NCBI GenBank assembly: GCA_963648205.1
Contig: CAVJCT010000059.1
Location: 6,242-70,241, forward strand
From: UBA1181 sp963648205
Lineage (GTDB): Bacteria > Bacteroidota > Bacteroidia > Bacteroidales > Paludibacteraceae
Length of the DNA: 64,000 nucleotides
Reading direction: 5' to 3'
Below the pieces are notes generated by a model, which saw nothing but the letters and a program-made list of their open reading frames with translations, was not told the DNA's origin and did not search any database. The translations under genes and the position numbers were made by a program. The stretch's first letter is position 1. Every line of letters starts with the position of its first letter. Positions 28,401 to 36,307 of this stretch are shown one piece after another.

Positions 28401-29129
28401 ATGATATCAGTTTGTATGGCGACATATAATGGAGAGAAATACTTGGCAGAACAGCTGAAGTCTATCCTCTCCGAATTGACTGCCGATGATGAGGTAATTA
28501 TTTCAGATGATAACTCGTCAGACGGCACTTTGTCTGTCATAGCGTCATTGAACGATCCTCGTGTAAAGGTTTATGTCAATAGAAAATACGAACAGGGTCA
28601 GAAGGTAAATAAAATCGTAAAAAACTTTGAAAATGCGCTTCGTCACGCGAAGGGTGATTACATCTTCCTTTCTGATCAGGACGATATTTGGAAAAAGGGA
28701 CGGGTGAGTAGAGTTACGCCACTGTTCAAAGAAAATGAACTGGTGGTGTGTGATTGCCAGATTATAGATGGAAATGGGGTTGAGGTTTCTCCTTCGTTGT
28801 TCCGTCAATTAAAATCCAAGCGAGGTTTCTTTAAGAACCTTTATAGAAATACGTATGTAGGCTGTAGCATGGCGTTCACTCGTAAGTTGTTGGAGTATGC
28901 GCTGCCTTTCCCTGAGGATATACCTATGCACGATAGTTGGATTGGTATGAATGCTGATATCGCAGGTTTCAATGTTTGTTTTTTAGGGGAACCTTTAATC
29001 GCTTATCGTCGTCATAATAATAATATGTCGTCAAGTTCTGAGAAGAGCCGACGTCCATTGTTGAGAAGATTAAGTGATCGCTTTATTCTTTTGTTCTACC
29101 TCCTTAAGAAGAGGTTTCTTGAGAAATAA
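28401..29129 (+). CDS. Glycosyltransferase family 2
   Basis: The 242-residue enzyme opens with ISVCMATYNGEKYL, has the nucleotide-binding EVIISDDNSSDGT (31-43) and the metal site SDQDDIW (91-97). A C-terminal segment contains MHDSWIG and YRRH motifs typical of the WfgS/WsaD-like group of polysaccharide transferases. The start was moved to ATG 28401 because the longer frame overlaps the -7 element. It shares its layout with the next gene, so the two may be an ancient duplicate pair acting at successive steps of the same repeat unit. Donor sugar unknown. Confidence 0.88.
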   Translation: MISVCMATYNGEKYLAEQLKSILSELTADDEVIISDDNSSDGTLSVIASLNDPRVKVYVNRKYEQGQKVNKIVKNFENALRHAKGDYIFLSDQDDIWKKGRVSRVTPLFKENELVVCDCQIIDGNGVEVSPSLFRQLKSKRGFFKNLYRNTYVGCSMAFTRKLLEYALPFPEDIPMHDSWIGMNADIAGFNVCFLGEPLIAYRRHNNNMSSSSEKSRRPLLRRLSDRFILLFYLLKKRFLEK

Positions 29130-29183
29130 AGTAATCGTCTGTTTACTTCAGACCTTGTGGAAGAAATTAACTCTGGTAGAAAG

Positions 29184-30014
29184 ATGAAAAGTGTTTGTGT
29201 TTTATTATCTACTTACAATGGCGAGAAATATCTGAAAGAACAGTTGGATTCTATTCTTGCTCAGACTTACACCGATTGGACGTTGTATATCAGGGATGAT
29301 GGCTCGAAGGATAACACGGTGGCTATCATTGATTCGTATGTGGCGAGATATGAAAATATCAAAAAACTTCCATCTGAGGGAAATGTAGGGGTCATACGCT
29401 CGTTTGAACTACTGTTGAAGGGTGTAGAGGCGGACTACTACTTTTTTTGCGATCAAGACGATTTTTGGTTGCCTACGAAACTGCAAAAATCGATGGATAA
29501 GATGCTGGGGACGGAGCAACAATGTCCGAATGCTCCAGTGGGAGTCTTTTGTGATGCCAAGGTCGTTGATGAAAACTTAAACGAAATATTCCCATCGTTT
29601 TGGGAAATATCAAGAATAAAACCTGCTTTGTTAGACACGTTTGAACGGTTGGCTGTTCATAATGCAGCGGCTGGTTGTACGATGCTAATAAATCATGCGG
29701 CTAAAGTCTGTTCTCTCCCGTTTGTAGAGGAAGCAAGAATGCATGATTACTGGATTCTGCTTTCGATTTTGGCCAAAGGTGGAAAATTAGCGTATGTAGA
29801 TGAAGCGTTGATGCTATACAGACAGCATGGTGGCAATGTGATTGGCGCTCACGAAGAGAATAGCGGTTATGTTGTAAAAAAAATTAAAGCATTAAGTGCT
29901 GTGGTCAATGATAACAAGAAACAGTTGAGAATGTTGTCAAAACTGGGTTTCAACTCTCTTCCAAAGTATTTGTACTATAAAATGAGGTACTTTTTCAAGT
30001 ACCGAAACGCATAA
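29184..30014 (+). CDS. Glycosyltransferase family 2
   Basis: The 276-residue protein has the same layout as its neighbour: LLSTYNGEKYLKEQLDSIL at the start, RDDGSKDNT near 37-45, CDQDDFW near 90, then MHDYWILL and LYRQHGGN. GTG 29157 would add nine residues without family support; ATG 29184 gives the classic N-terminus. It ends 16 bases from the stop of the convergent wzy gene, with no room for an obvious terminator between them. Role: addition of one sugar to a surface polysaccharide or LPS repeat unit. Confidence 0.88.
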   Translation: MKSVCVLLSTYNGEKYLKEQLDSILAQTYTDWTLYIRDDGSKDNTVAIIDSYVARYENIKKLPSEGNVGVIRSFELLLKGVEADYYFFCDQDDFWLPTKLQKSMDKMLGTEQQCPNAPVGVFCDAKVVDENLNEIFPSFWEISRIKPALLDTFERLAVHNAAAGCTMLINHAAKVCSLPFVEEARMHDYWILLSILAKGGKLAYVDEALMLYRQHGGNVIGAHEENSGYVVKKIKALSAVVNDNKKQLRMLSKLGFNSLPKYLYYKMRYFFKYRNA

Positions 30015-30030
30015 TCAGTCTCTCGTAGCG

Positions 30031-31233
30031 TCAAGATTGTTTTTGAGGAAAACATTTGTTTTTTATGCTAAGAAGATTATTCTTCGTCATAAAGAATGGA
30101 ATGAAGAGAAGTATAAAGACTTTCAGATTGATGGCTAAAATAGAAAAGAACTGGTCTGCTGCGTACTGCATAACAAGAATACCGACGATGACTGCATAGA
30201 CCAGAAGGTGGAATTTGCTTCCTGTTTGTGATTTCCTAAAGAAATATCCATAGAGAAAACCGAGAAGAATGGAGAAAATGATAATTCCCCAAATTCCAAA
30301 GTCAACATAGTAAGGATAGAGTGAAGTGTATGTGTTTGTCGGAATTGGCTTGTATACCCATTCGAGAATTGGATTAATTGATTCTATGTCGGATAGTCCA
30401 AGTTTATAGAACATACTGTAGAATGCTCTGAACACATTTTCTCCCCAATGTAATGCAGTGCATGGTTCGAGGGTGTCAAAAGCGAAGAAATTGCCGAGAA
30501 TATAGAGGGAAACGGCTGTTCTTTTGGCATCTGAAATTTCAATAGAATGTCGTACTGACTGAAGTATCAGAAAAAATGCCAGTAGGACGCCTAATCCTCC
30601 CAAAATCTGTTTTATTGAAATTCTCTTTTTGAAGTAGAGAATGACACACGTATAGAGGAAGATGTTCAGGAATGTTAGTTTCGACATGGAGACGGCGCCA
30701 TAGAGTAAATAACAAAAGGTGGCAACAACTAATCTCCATTTCTTTTTATTGTCGTAACACAGCAGTTCCAACATAAAGGAGCATTGCGTTACAAGGACGA
30801 TAAGTCCGCCTAATGTGTCATGAAACCCACTTCCTTGTCCTAAAGCAGCCATTCTTAGATCAAAAGCCCACACACCTGTTTCACCATTTTCAATGGCTGT
30901 TTTTGCAAAAAGAATGAGTTTTGGGATGATGAAAACAGAGACAATTAAGTAGACATCGCGAATGGTTTTGCCTGGCTCGTTTAACTTAGAGTCTTGAAAT
31001 GTTGCAGATTGTGGAATTGCCGAAGAGAGACAAATTCCTGCCATCCACAAGAAAACACAAAGGTAGAAATTGAAACTTAGTGTGGGTAGTTGTGATGAAT
31101 GGTATATCAAAAGAATCATGCAGACTATCCACACGGCACTTGTCAGTACGGATGGCGAGAAAATATTATTCTTGGAAAATGCTAATCCAATGATTAAGAA
31201 AAATATAGCGATTAATATGAGGATATAGGTCAT
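30031..31233 (-). CDS. Oligosaccharide repeat unit polymerase (Wzy-like)
   Basis: The 400-residue protein is almost entirely hydrophobic, with about ten or more membrane helices. A large loop contains PTNTYTSLYPYYVDFG, a pattern typical of O-antigen/capsule polymerases that join lipid-linked repeat units on the periplasmic face. It starts nine bases after the epsG-like gene and is the last gene of a tight run with wzx. Wzy proteins diverge strongly, so the call rests on topology, the loop pattern and context. Confidence 0.75.
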   Translation of the reverse strand: MTYILILIAIFFLIIGLAFSKNNIFSPSVLTSAVWIVCMILLIYHSSQLPTLSFNFYLCVFLWMAGICLSSAIPQSATFQDSKLNEPGKTIRDVYLIVSVFIIPKLILFAKTAIENGETGVWAFDLRMAALGQGSGFHDTLGGLIVLVTQCSFMLELLCYDNKKKWRLVVATFCYLLYGAVSMSKLTFLNIFLYTCVILYFKKRISIKQILGGLGVLLAFFLILQSVRHSIEISDAKRTAVSLYILGNFFAFDTLEPCTALHWGENVFRAFYSMFYKLGLSDIESINPILEWVYKPIPTNTYTSLYPYYVDFGIWGIIIFSILLGFLYGYFFRKSQTGSKFHLLVYAVIVGILVMQYAADQFFSILAINLKVFILLFIPFFMTKNNLLSIKNKCFPQKQS

Positions 31234-31242
31234 ATCTGTTTG

Positions 31243-32340
31243 TTAGAATAAGGGTTCGAGTAAGATCATTTTGTTGAGGATGACGTTGTTTGTCAGCATC
31301 CACCAACCAATCAAATAGACTATGAGTTCCATTACTGCCTTAGGCTTTATGATGTAGGTCAGAGATGGAATCAGAATGGGCAACACGCAGTTGAAGAGTT
31401 CTTGGGTTCGCACTGCCATTCCTGGTATGGAATAGAGAAAAACATAGAGGCAAGAGGAGATACAGCACATCTCCACTAAGGTCTTAATGTTATGGTCTAT
31501 TGCGTTTAGTTTTTCTCGATAGATGAAGCATAGGGTGATAACCGTGAGTTGAAGCAAGAAGAAAATGTTGAAGTAGTTGATGACGAAATCTTCAGCCTCT
31601 TGTTTGACAAGATATGCTTTGAGTCTATATTGAAAATATTCATTCGGAATAAAATCTATTATGCTGACAATGTCAAGATTTGAGACATTACAGTAAACGC
31701 AGATTAGAAAAACTAATGTCCAAAATCTATAAGTCAGGTTGAAGTATTTGAAAATTGGCACTAAGAGAATCAAGTATGCTGAGGTGTGAAAGAAGGTCGC
31801 AATCATCGTGAAAATGAAGAACTTCAGATAATTATCTTCTTTCAGATGTAAAAGCGCGATAAATATAAAACCGATGGCAACGCCTGCACGCACTTGTGTC
31901 AACTCGTGCAAAATGAACAAGTTACAGAAATAAATGAAGAGCGTTTGCAGTTTGTTTTCCGTTAGTTTGTAGATTCCGTAGGTGTTGGTGGTAACTCCTA
32001 AAATAGCGTAGATGCTGAAGATGATGGAGAGGTTTCCCTCTTCCGAAAGGCTTGAGAAATGTTTGACGAAAGTGGCAAGAATAGAGTAACTAAACTCGGT
32101 GTATAACAGGGATTTATACTTGCTAATATCATTGAGTAGTAGGTCTAATGGAGGGGCTAATCTGTATAATCTTTGGTAGATGTCGTAGTCGACGCTGACC
32201 TTGAAATCGTGCAGAAGGGTGTACAGCAATAGAATGAAACTTAAGAACACATAGATCCGATTGTTCTCTTGTTTGCTAAATCGACAAGAAACAATCGAGA
32301 AAAAGGTGATTAATATTCCTATTGCAATGATTGCTAACAT
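31243..32340 (-). CDS. EpsG-family polysaccharide polymerase-like membrane protein
   Basis: The 365-residue polytopic protein shows the EpsG pattern: DYDIYQRLY in the first loop, a short EFSYSIL segment, the QVRAGVAIGFIFIAL helix and FFHTSAYLILL. EpsG-type proteins are thought to polymerise exopolysaccharide units. It sits four bases before wzx and nine before the Wzy-like gene. Two polymerase-like proteins in one small locus is unusual; one may be a transferase, or they may serve different linkages. Confidence 0.78.
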   Translation of the reverse strand: MLAIIAIGILITFFSIVSCRFSKQENNRIYVFLSFILLLYTLLHDFKVSVDYDIYQRLYRLAPPLDLLLNDISKYKSLLYTEFSYSILATFVKHFSSLSEEGNLSIIFSIYAILGVTTNTYGIYKLTENKLQTLFIYFCNLFILHELTQVRAGVAIGFIFIALLHLKEDNYLKFFIFTMIATFFHTSAYLILLVPIFKYFNLTYRFWTLVFLICVYCNVSNLDIVSIIDFIPNEYFQYRLKAYLVKQEAEDFVINYFNIFFLLQLTVITLCFIYREKLNAIDHNIKTLVEMCCISSCLYVFLYSIPGMAVRTQELFNCVLPILIPSLTYIIKPKAVMELIVYLIGWWMLTNNVILNKMILLEPLF

Positions 32341-32344
32341 AACG

Positions 32345-33634
32345 TTATGATTTCTTTTTTAAGAGGGCTCTTGATTTGAACAACACGATTCCTCCTGAAA
32401 TCGCAATTTCCAAAAGTTCTGCGGCTATCCAAGCTGCTACTGTTCCATAAATGCCCCACATTGGAATCAGTTGTAGGTTCATTGTTATGCAGGTGATGCC
32501 GACAATTAAACCCATAATTGGGGCATATTTCTGGTATCCTAAACCATAAAGTCCTTGGATGGTAACAAGATTAGCAATGGAGACCAACAATGGCATGCAA
32601 CTGAAAATTCGCACAATCGGTATAGATGGATAAAACTCACTTCCTAAGAGAATGTGTATCAAAAGTGGACTGAACACCAGCGTGAGTAGACTGAAGCCTA
32701 AGGCAAACAGTATAACATATTTCCCTACCTTCATCAAGTAGCGTATTCCTTCTCCTTTGGATTCTGCCATTTTCCGACCAACAGAGGGATAAATGGCGAG
32801 GTTGACAGGCATACAGGTAACCATAAGAATACATTGTATGATTCGATGTGCTCCTGCGTATATTCCCACTTCAAAATTATTGACAAAGAAACCAAGGATT
32901 GTGAGGTTGGCTGTTGTATAAAGTGCTTGTAAGAAACTGTTCAGAAATATTGGGAATGCTTTTTTGTTTTGATTGACAATTTCCGATTTTATCGAACTGC
33001 ATCTTTTTATACCATACTTTTTGATGACGTAGATGAAGGAACCTAATCCAAATACGGTGTAGGAGATGGAGGGCAGATAGGCGTAGACGAGGTAGTCTTC
33101 GGGCGAGTGGATGAAGAAGACGGAGAGTCCCATACCGAACAACTTGATGAGAAAGTTGATGACCGACATGCCTTTCATCTCCTCGATGCCTTGGAAGAAC
33201 CACGTCGGGAAATAGGTGAATCCGATATTGATACCGAACAAACAGAGGTAGAGGGGCAAATCTTCTTGCACTCTTCCCCAGAAAATGGAAAGGACGATCA
33301 GACAAAGGAACGTGAAGGCTAACAGTAATGTCTTGATGGCGATGACGCTCCAAAAAATCTGTGAGACTTTCTCCTTGTCGTCTTTGTGAATGGCAATCTC
33401 GCGAGTGGCAGAATACTCAAATCCGTATGTGATGATGATAGTGAAATATTGGATGATGTTCTGCGCATAACAGATTCTTCCAATCGTCTCAACGCCTAAT
33501 GCTCGTGTGATGAATGGGAAAACGGCAATGGGAATCAGATAGTTGGCAATCTGGAGCAACCCCAACGAAGCCATATTCCCCAGTATCGTGGAATGTGACT
33601 TTATCTGATTGGTTATTGTCTCCTTTATACTCAC
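32345..33634 (-). CDS. wzx: Polysaccharide flippase (Wzx/MATE-like)
   Basis: The 429-residue protein has about 12-14 membrane helices and the N-terminal pattern LQIANYLIPIAVFPFITRALG seen in PST/Wzx exporters, which move undecaprenyl-linked repeat units across the inner membrane. The start is GTG 33634. Hand counts of GC per 60 bases go from about 32-38% below 33060 to 47-55% just above it, so the 5' part resembles the core genome and the 3' part resembles the polysaccharide genes. It heads the run wzx-epsG-wzy and lies 27 bases downstream of the djlA-like gene. Confidence 0.87.
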   Translation of the reverse strand: MSIKETITNQIKSHSTILGNMASLGLLQIANYLIPIAVFPFITRALGVETIGRICYAQNIIQYFTIIITYGFEYSATREIAIHKDDKEKVSQIFWSVIAIKTLLLAFTFLCLIVLSIFWGRVQEDLPLYLCLFGINIGFTYFPTWFFQGIEEMKGMSVINFLIKLFGMGLSVFFIHSPEDYLVYAYLPSISYTVFGLGSFIYVIKKYGIKRCSSIKSEIVNQNKKAFPIFLNSFLQALYTTANLTILGFFVNNFEVGIYAGAHRIIQCILMVTCMPVNLAIYPSVGRKMAESKGEGIRYLMKVGKYVILFALGFSLLTLVFSPLLIHILLGSEFYPSIPIVRIFSCMPLLVSIANLVTIQGLYGLGYQKYAPIMGLIVGITCITMNLQLIPMWGIYGTVAAWIAAELLEIAISGGIVLFKSRALLKKKS

Positions 33635-33661
33635 GTCTTTGATTCTATGTTTTAGAACATT

Positions 33662-34444
33662 CTACTTCGTCAAGATACTGTAGGCTTCTTGGATTTCACG
33701 AAATTTCTCCGTGGCTTTCTTCATCTCATCTTCCGAAGCATTGACTTGTCGGTCGGGGTGATATTGCAGAGCCAGCTGTCTGTAGGCTTTCTTGATGCCC
33801 TTTTCGTCGGCATCCGAACCGAGTCCTAAGGTTCTCAAAGCCCATAAACGGTCTTTCGTTATCGATGTGGTAGACTGTTGGTTGGACTGTTGTTGTCGGT
33901 TTCTGCCTCGATTGTCATTGCTTTCTTTCCACTGATAACCGTAGGTGTAGTAGGTCTGCATGTGGTTGAAGTCGACAATACGGATGCGTGTGAAACGGGC
34001 GAACTGTTGGAGCAACTCAGCCTCGTCGTCGCTGATCTGACCATCGGCAATGGAGATTTGGAACAGCATGTTGAGAACTGCCAATCGTCCTTGGTAGGAT
34101 ACTTGCTGGTTGATGCGAATGCAAGCCGGACGAATATCTGCTTGGTTGAAGTTGACGGCTTTGAGGCAGTCGCGCAACGACAAGAGGATGCGTTTAGCGT
34201 CAGCCTCATTGTAGTTCTTGACCAAGAATGACTTTACCGCCTTGAGTTCGCTTTGTGTGGCTGCACCGTCTGCCATCATCGTACAGGCTATGATGAAGAC
34301 GAGTGAGTCTTCTAACGTCATGCTCTGTCTGCCACTGTTATAGGCATTAGAAGACGAACGTTCCGATTCCTCGTCAGAGTCTGAACCGAAGAATAGTCGG
34401 TAGACGAAGTAGATGGCGATTAGGGTGATTATAATGCTCATCAT
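33662..34444 (-). CDS. DjlA-like TerB/DnaJ-domain membrane protein
   Basis: The 260-residue protein has an N-terminal membrane anchor (MMSIIITLIAIYFVYRLFF), a charged linker, a TerB-like helical domain (about 45-145, with ADGAATQSELKAVKSF and ADGQISDDEAEL) and a C-terminal J domain with the HPD motif in QYHPDRQ. This is the plan of DjlA, a co-chaperone that presents substrates to DnaK at the membrane. It sits between the beta-barrel gene (33 bases) and wzx (27 bases), so it is likely co-transcribed with envelope genes. Confidence 0.88.
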   Translation of the reverse strand: MMSIIITLIAIYFVYRLFFGSDSDEESERSSSNAYNSGRQSMTLEDSLVFIIACTMMADGAATQSELKAVKSFLVKNYNEADAKRILLSLRDCLKAVNFNQADIRPACIRINQQVSYQGRLAVLNMLFQISIADGQISDDEAELLQQFARFTRIRIVDFNHMQTYYTYGYQWKESNDNRGRNRQQQSNQQSTTSITKDRLWALRTLGLGSDADEKGIKKAYRQLALQYHPDRQVNASEDEMKKATEKFREIQEAYSILTK

Positions 34445-34477
34445 TGGCGATATTCTCTTGATTTGGATATTGGTGGA

Positions 34478-36277
34478 TTAGAAAATCATTGACACACCGC
34501 CCATGAAGTTGAATCCGTGTTGGGTGTAACCATACCAACTCTCATATTTCTGGTTGAGCACGTTGTCGAACTCCACGAAGAGGTTCAGCCAGTTGAGCAG
34601 TCTGTAGTCGGCTCCGAGAGTGAGGTTGTTGGATGCTGGAAGTTTAAACTTCTCAACGGTTACATATTCAGAGGTCTTACCTGATGTTTTGAGATAGGTA
34701 GTACCCGAGTATCTGCCAGTTTGGAGTTGGTAGGCAAGGCGGAAGCGGAGGTCGTCTGTAGCCTTGAACATGGCTTCAATGTTCATCTCCCATTTTGGTT
34801 TATGCCAAGCCTCGTCTAAGTTCTTCAACGCCCATTTGTAGAACGAACCGTCGAAACGGATGTTCAAACGCTCTGTCCAATCGTAGGCGAGAGAAATTCC
34901 TGCGTTGAAGACACCTGCATTCTCGTCGTACACCACGTCGAAGCGGTTGGTGAAGGTTTGGCTGAGCGTGTCGTACTTGTTGACGAAGAAATAAGGATTG
35001 TTGATGAGTTTGTAGCCGATATGGAGATCCATATTGACACGTCTTGCTGCATTGAGGGTTATGCCGACGTAGGCATCGATAGGGGTGTAGGTGTCTTCGA
35101 TACGAACATCTGGCGAGATGTAGAGATTCTGGTCTACAATATTTTGATAGTTGTTGACAGTGTAGTCTCCCGTAACGCCAGCGTAGACGTAGAGGATGTC
35201 TTTGATCAATTTCGCTCTACCGAAGACGTTTGGCATAACCGCACCTTTCTTTCCTTGCTTGATACCGAATGCTCCTTTCACACCGACGGTGATTTCACCA
35301 AGGTCGCCCGAGAAATAGTAGTGAGGCAACAGTTTGATGAGAGTGTAATTGTTGAGGGTTTCGCCACGCTCGAAAGTGTAGCGATTGTCGCTCTCTGGCA
35401 GGTTCATAATGATATTATGCATATCGAAGGTGAAATGCAGAGACGAACTCTCGAAGCGGTAGGCTCCCGTGAGACTGGTATGGATGGTGTGCTCTTTTAA
35501 GTCTTCTTTAGAGGTGAAGAGTTGGTAGTTCACTTGGCAGTCGAATTTCCATTTTGAGATGAAATCGCGACTACGGAAACGCACGTTGGCGTGCAGACGG
35601 TTGAAGGCTTGTTTCAGCGAGTCGTCGTTGGTCGTTTTGTCTATTCCGTTTTCAGACAGACGCTGCATGTAACTGTCGTAGCCATAGTATTTGAAGACGT
35701 GGTTGTTGCCTGCCACGAAAGCACTGAGTTCTTTGTTTTTGAAACTATGTGCATAACTGATTTTTGCTCGTGTGTCGGCGTTGGTGGCTTTGCTCTTCAA
35801 ATCAGACAGTAGGTTGTCGTAGAGTTTGTCGGTCAATTTGATATCTCCAAAAGAGGAGTTGTGATTGACGTGGAAATCCAGCAAGTTACGGTCGTTTTTG
35901 AAAATCGGAGTGTAGAGTTCACCGAGGAAAGAGGAGTAGGTGCCGACACCGATTTTGGCGAAACGCTCTTTGCCCGACTTGATGGCTTCTGGTTCAGCCA
36001 GAGCATAGTCTAAGGTTGGCGGCTCGCTAGGTTTGATGCTGTAAGGGGTTGTCCAAACGGAGAAATCGTAGGTGCGTTTCTGCGTAGGCACTTCTTCCAA
36101 CTCTGGCATCGTGCTGATTTTGCCCGACTCTTTGATGACGGGTGTATATTCCTTGACTACTTCAATATCTCTGAGGATGGTAGGCTCTTCATTCCCTGCT
36201 ACCTGAAGTGAATCCTGAGCAGAGGCGTAGAGAGCAAACCCTAACAAGTTCAGTGTGATAAAAAGATGTTTCGTCAT
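34478..36277 (-). CDS. Outer membrane beta-barrel protein, TonB-receptor-like
   Basis: The 599-residue protein has a signal peptide (about 1-20, ending ASA), a proline/glutamate-rich N-terminal segment (EVVKEYTPVIKE, MPELEEVPTQKRTYDF), and then many alternating strands. The end, LNLFVEFDNVLNQKYESWYGY and a final phenylalanine, is like a TonB-dependent receptor C-terminus. No plug domain or TonB box is seen, so it is a plugless barrel rather than a true receptor. It lies 30 bases after a large TPR gene. A joint role in outer membrane assembly or transport is an inference. Confidence 0.72.
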   Translation of the reverse strand: MTKHLFITLNLLGFALYASAQDSLQVAGNEEPTILRDIEVVKEYTPVIKESGKISTMPELEEVPTQKRTYDFSVWTTPYSIKPSEPPTLDYALAEPEAIKSGKERFAKIGVGTYSSFLGELYTPIFKNDRNLLDFHVNHNSSFGDIKLTDKLYDNLLSDLKSKATNADTRAKISYAHSFKNKELSAFVAGNNHVFKYYGYDSYMQRLSENGIDKTTNDDSLKQAFNRLHANVRFRSRDFISKWKFDCQVNYQLFTSKEDLKEHTIHTSLTGAYRFESSSLHFTFDMHNIIMNLPESDNRYTFERGETLNNYTLIKLLPHYYFSGDLGEITVGVKGAFGIKQGKKGAVMPNVFGRAKLIKDILYVYAGVTGDYTVNNYQNIVDQNLYISPDVRIEDTYTPIDAYVGITLNAARRVNMDLHIGYKLINNPYFFVNKYDTLSQTFTNRFDVVYDENAGVFNAGISLAYDWTERLNIRFDGSFYKWALKNLDEAWHKPKWEMNIEAMFKATDDLRFRLAYQLQTGRYSGTTYLKTSGKTSEYVTVEKFKLPASNNLTLGADYRLLNWLNLFVEFDNVLNQKYESWYGYTQHGFNFMGGVSMIF

Positions 36278-36307
36278 ATTATAGTTCCTTATTTCTGTCT
36301 GATTTGA

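Noticed and set aside
34478..36277. A complete TonB-dependent receptor
   Set aside because: The C-terminal barrel fits, but no plug domain or TonB box is seen.
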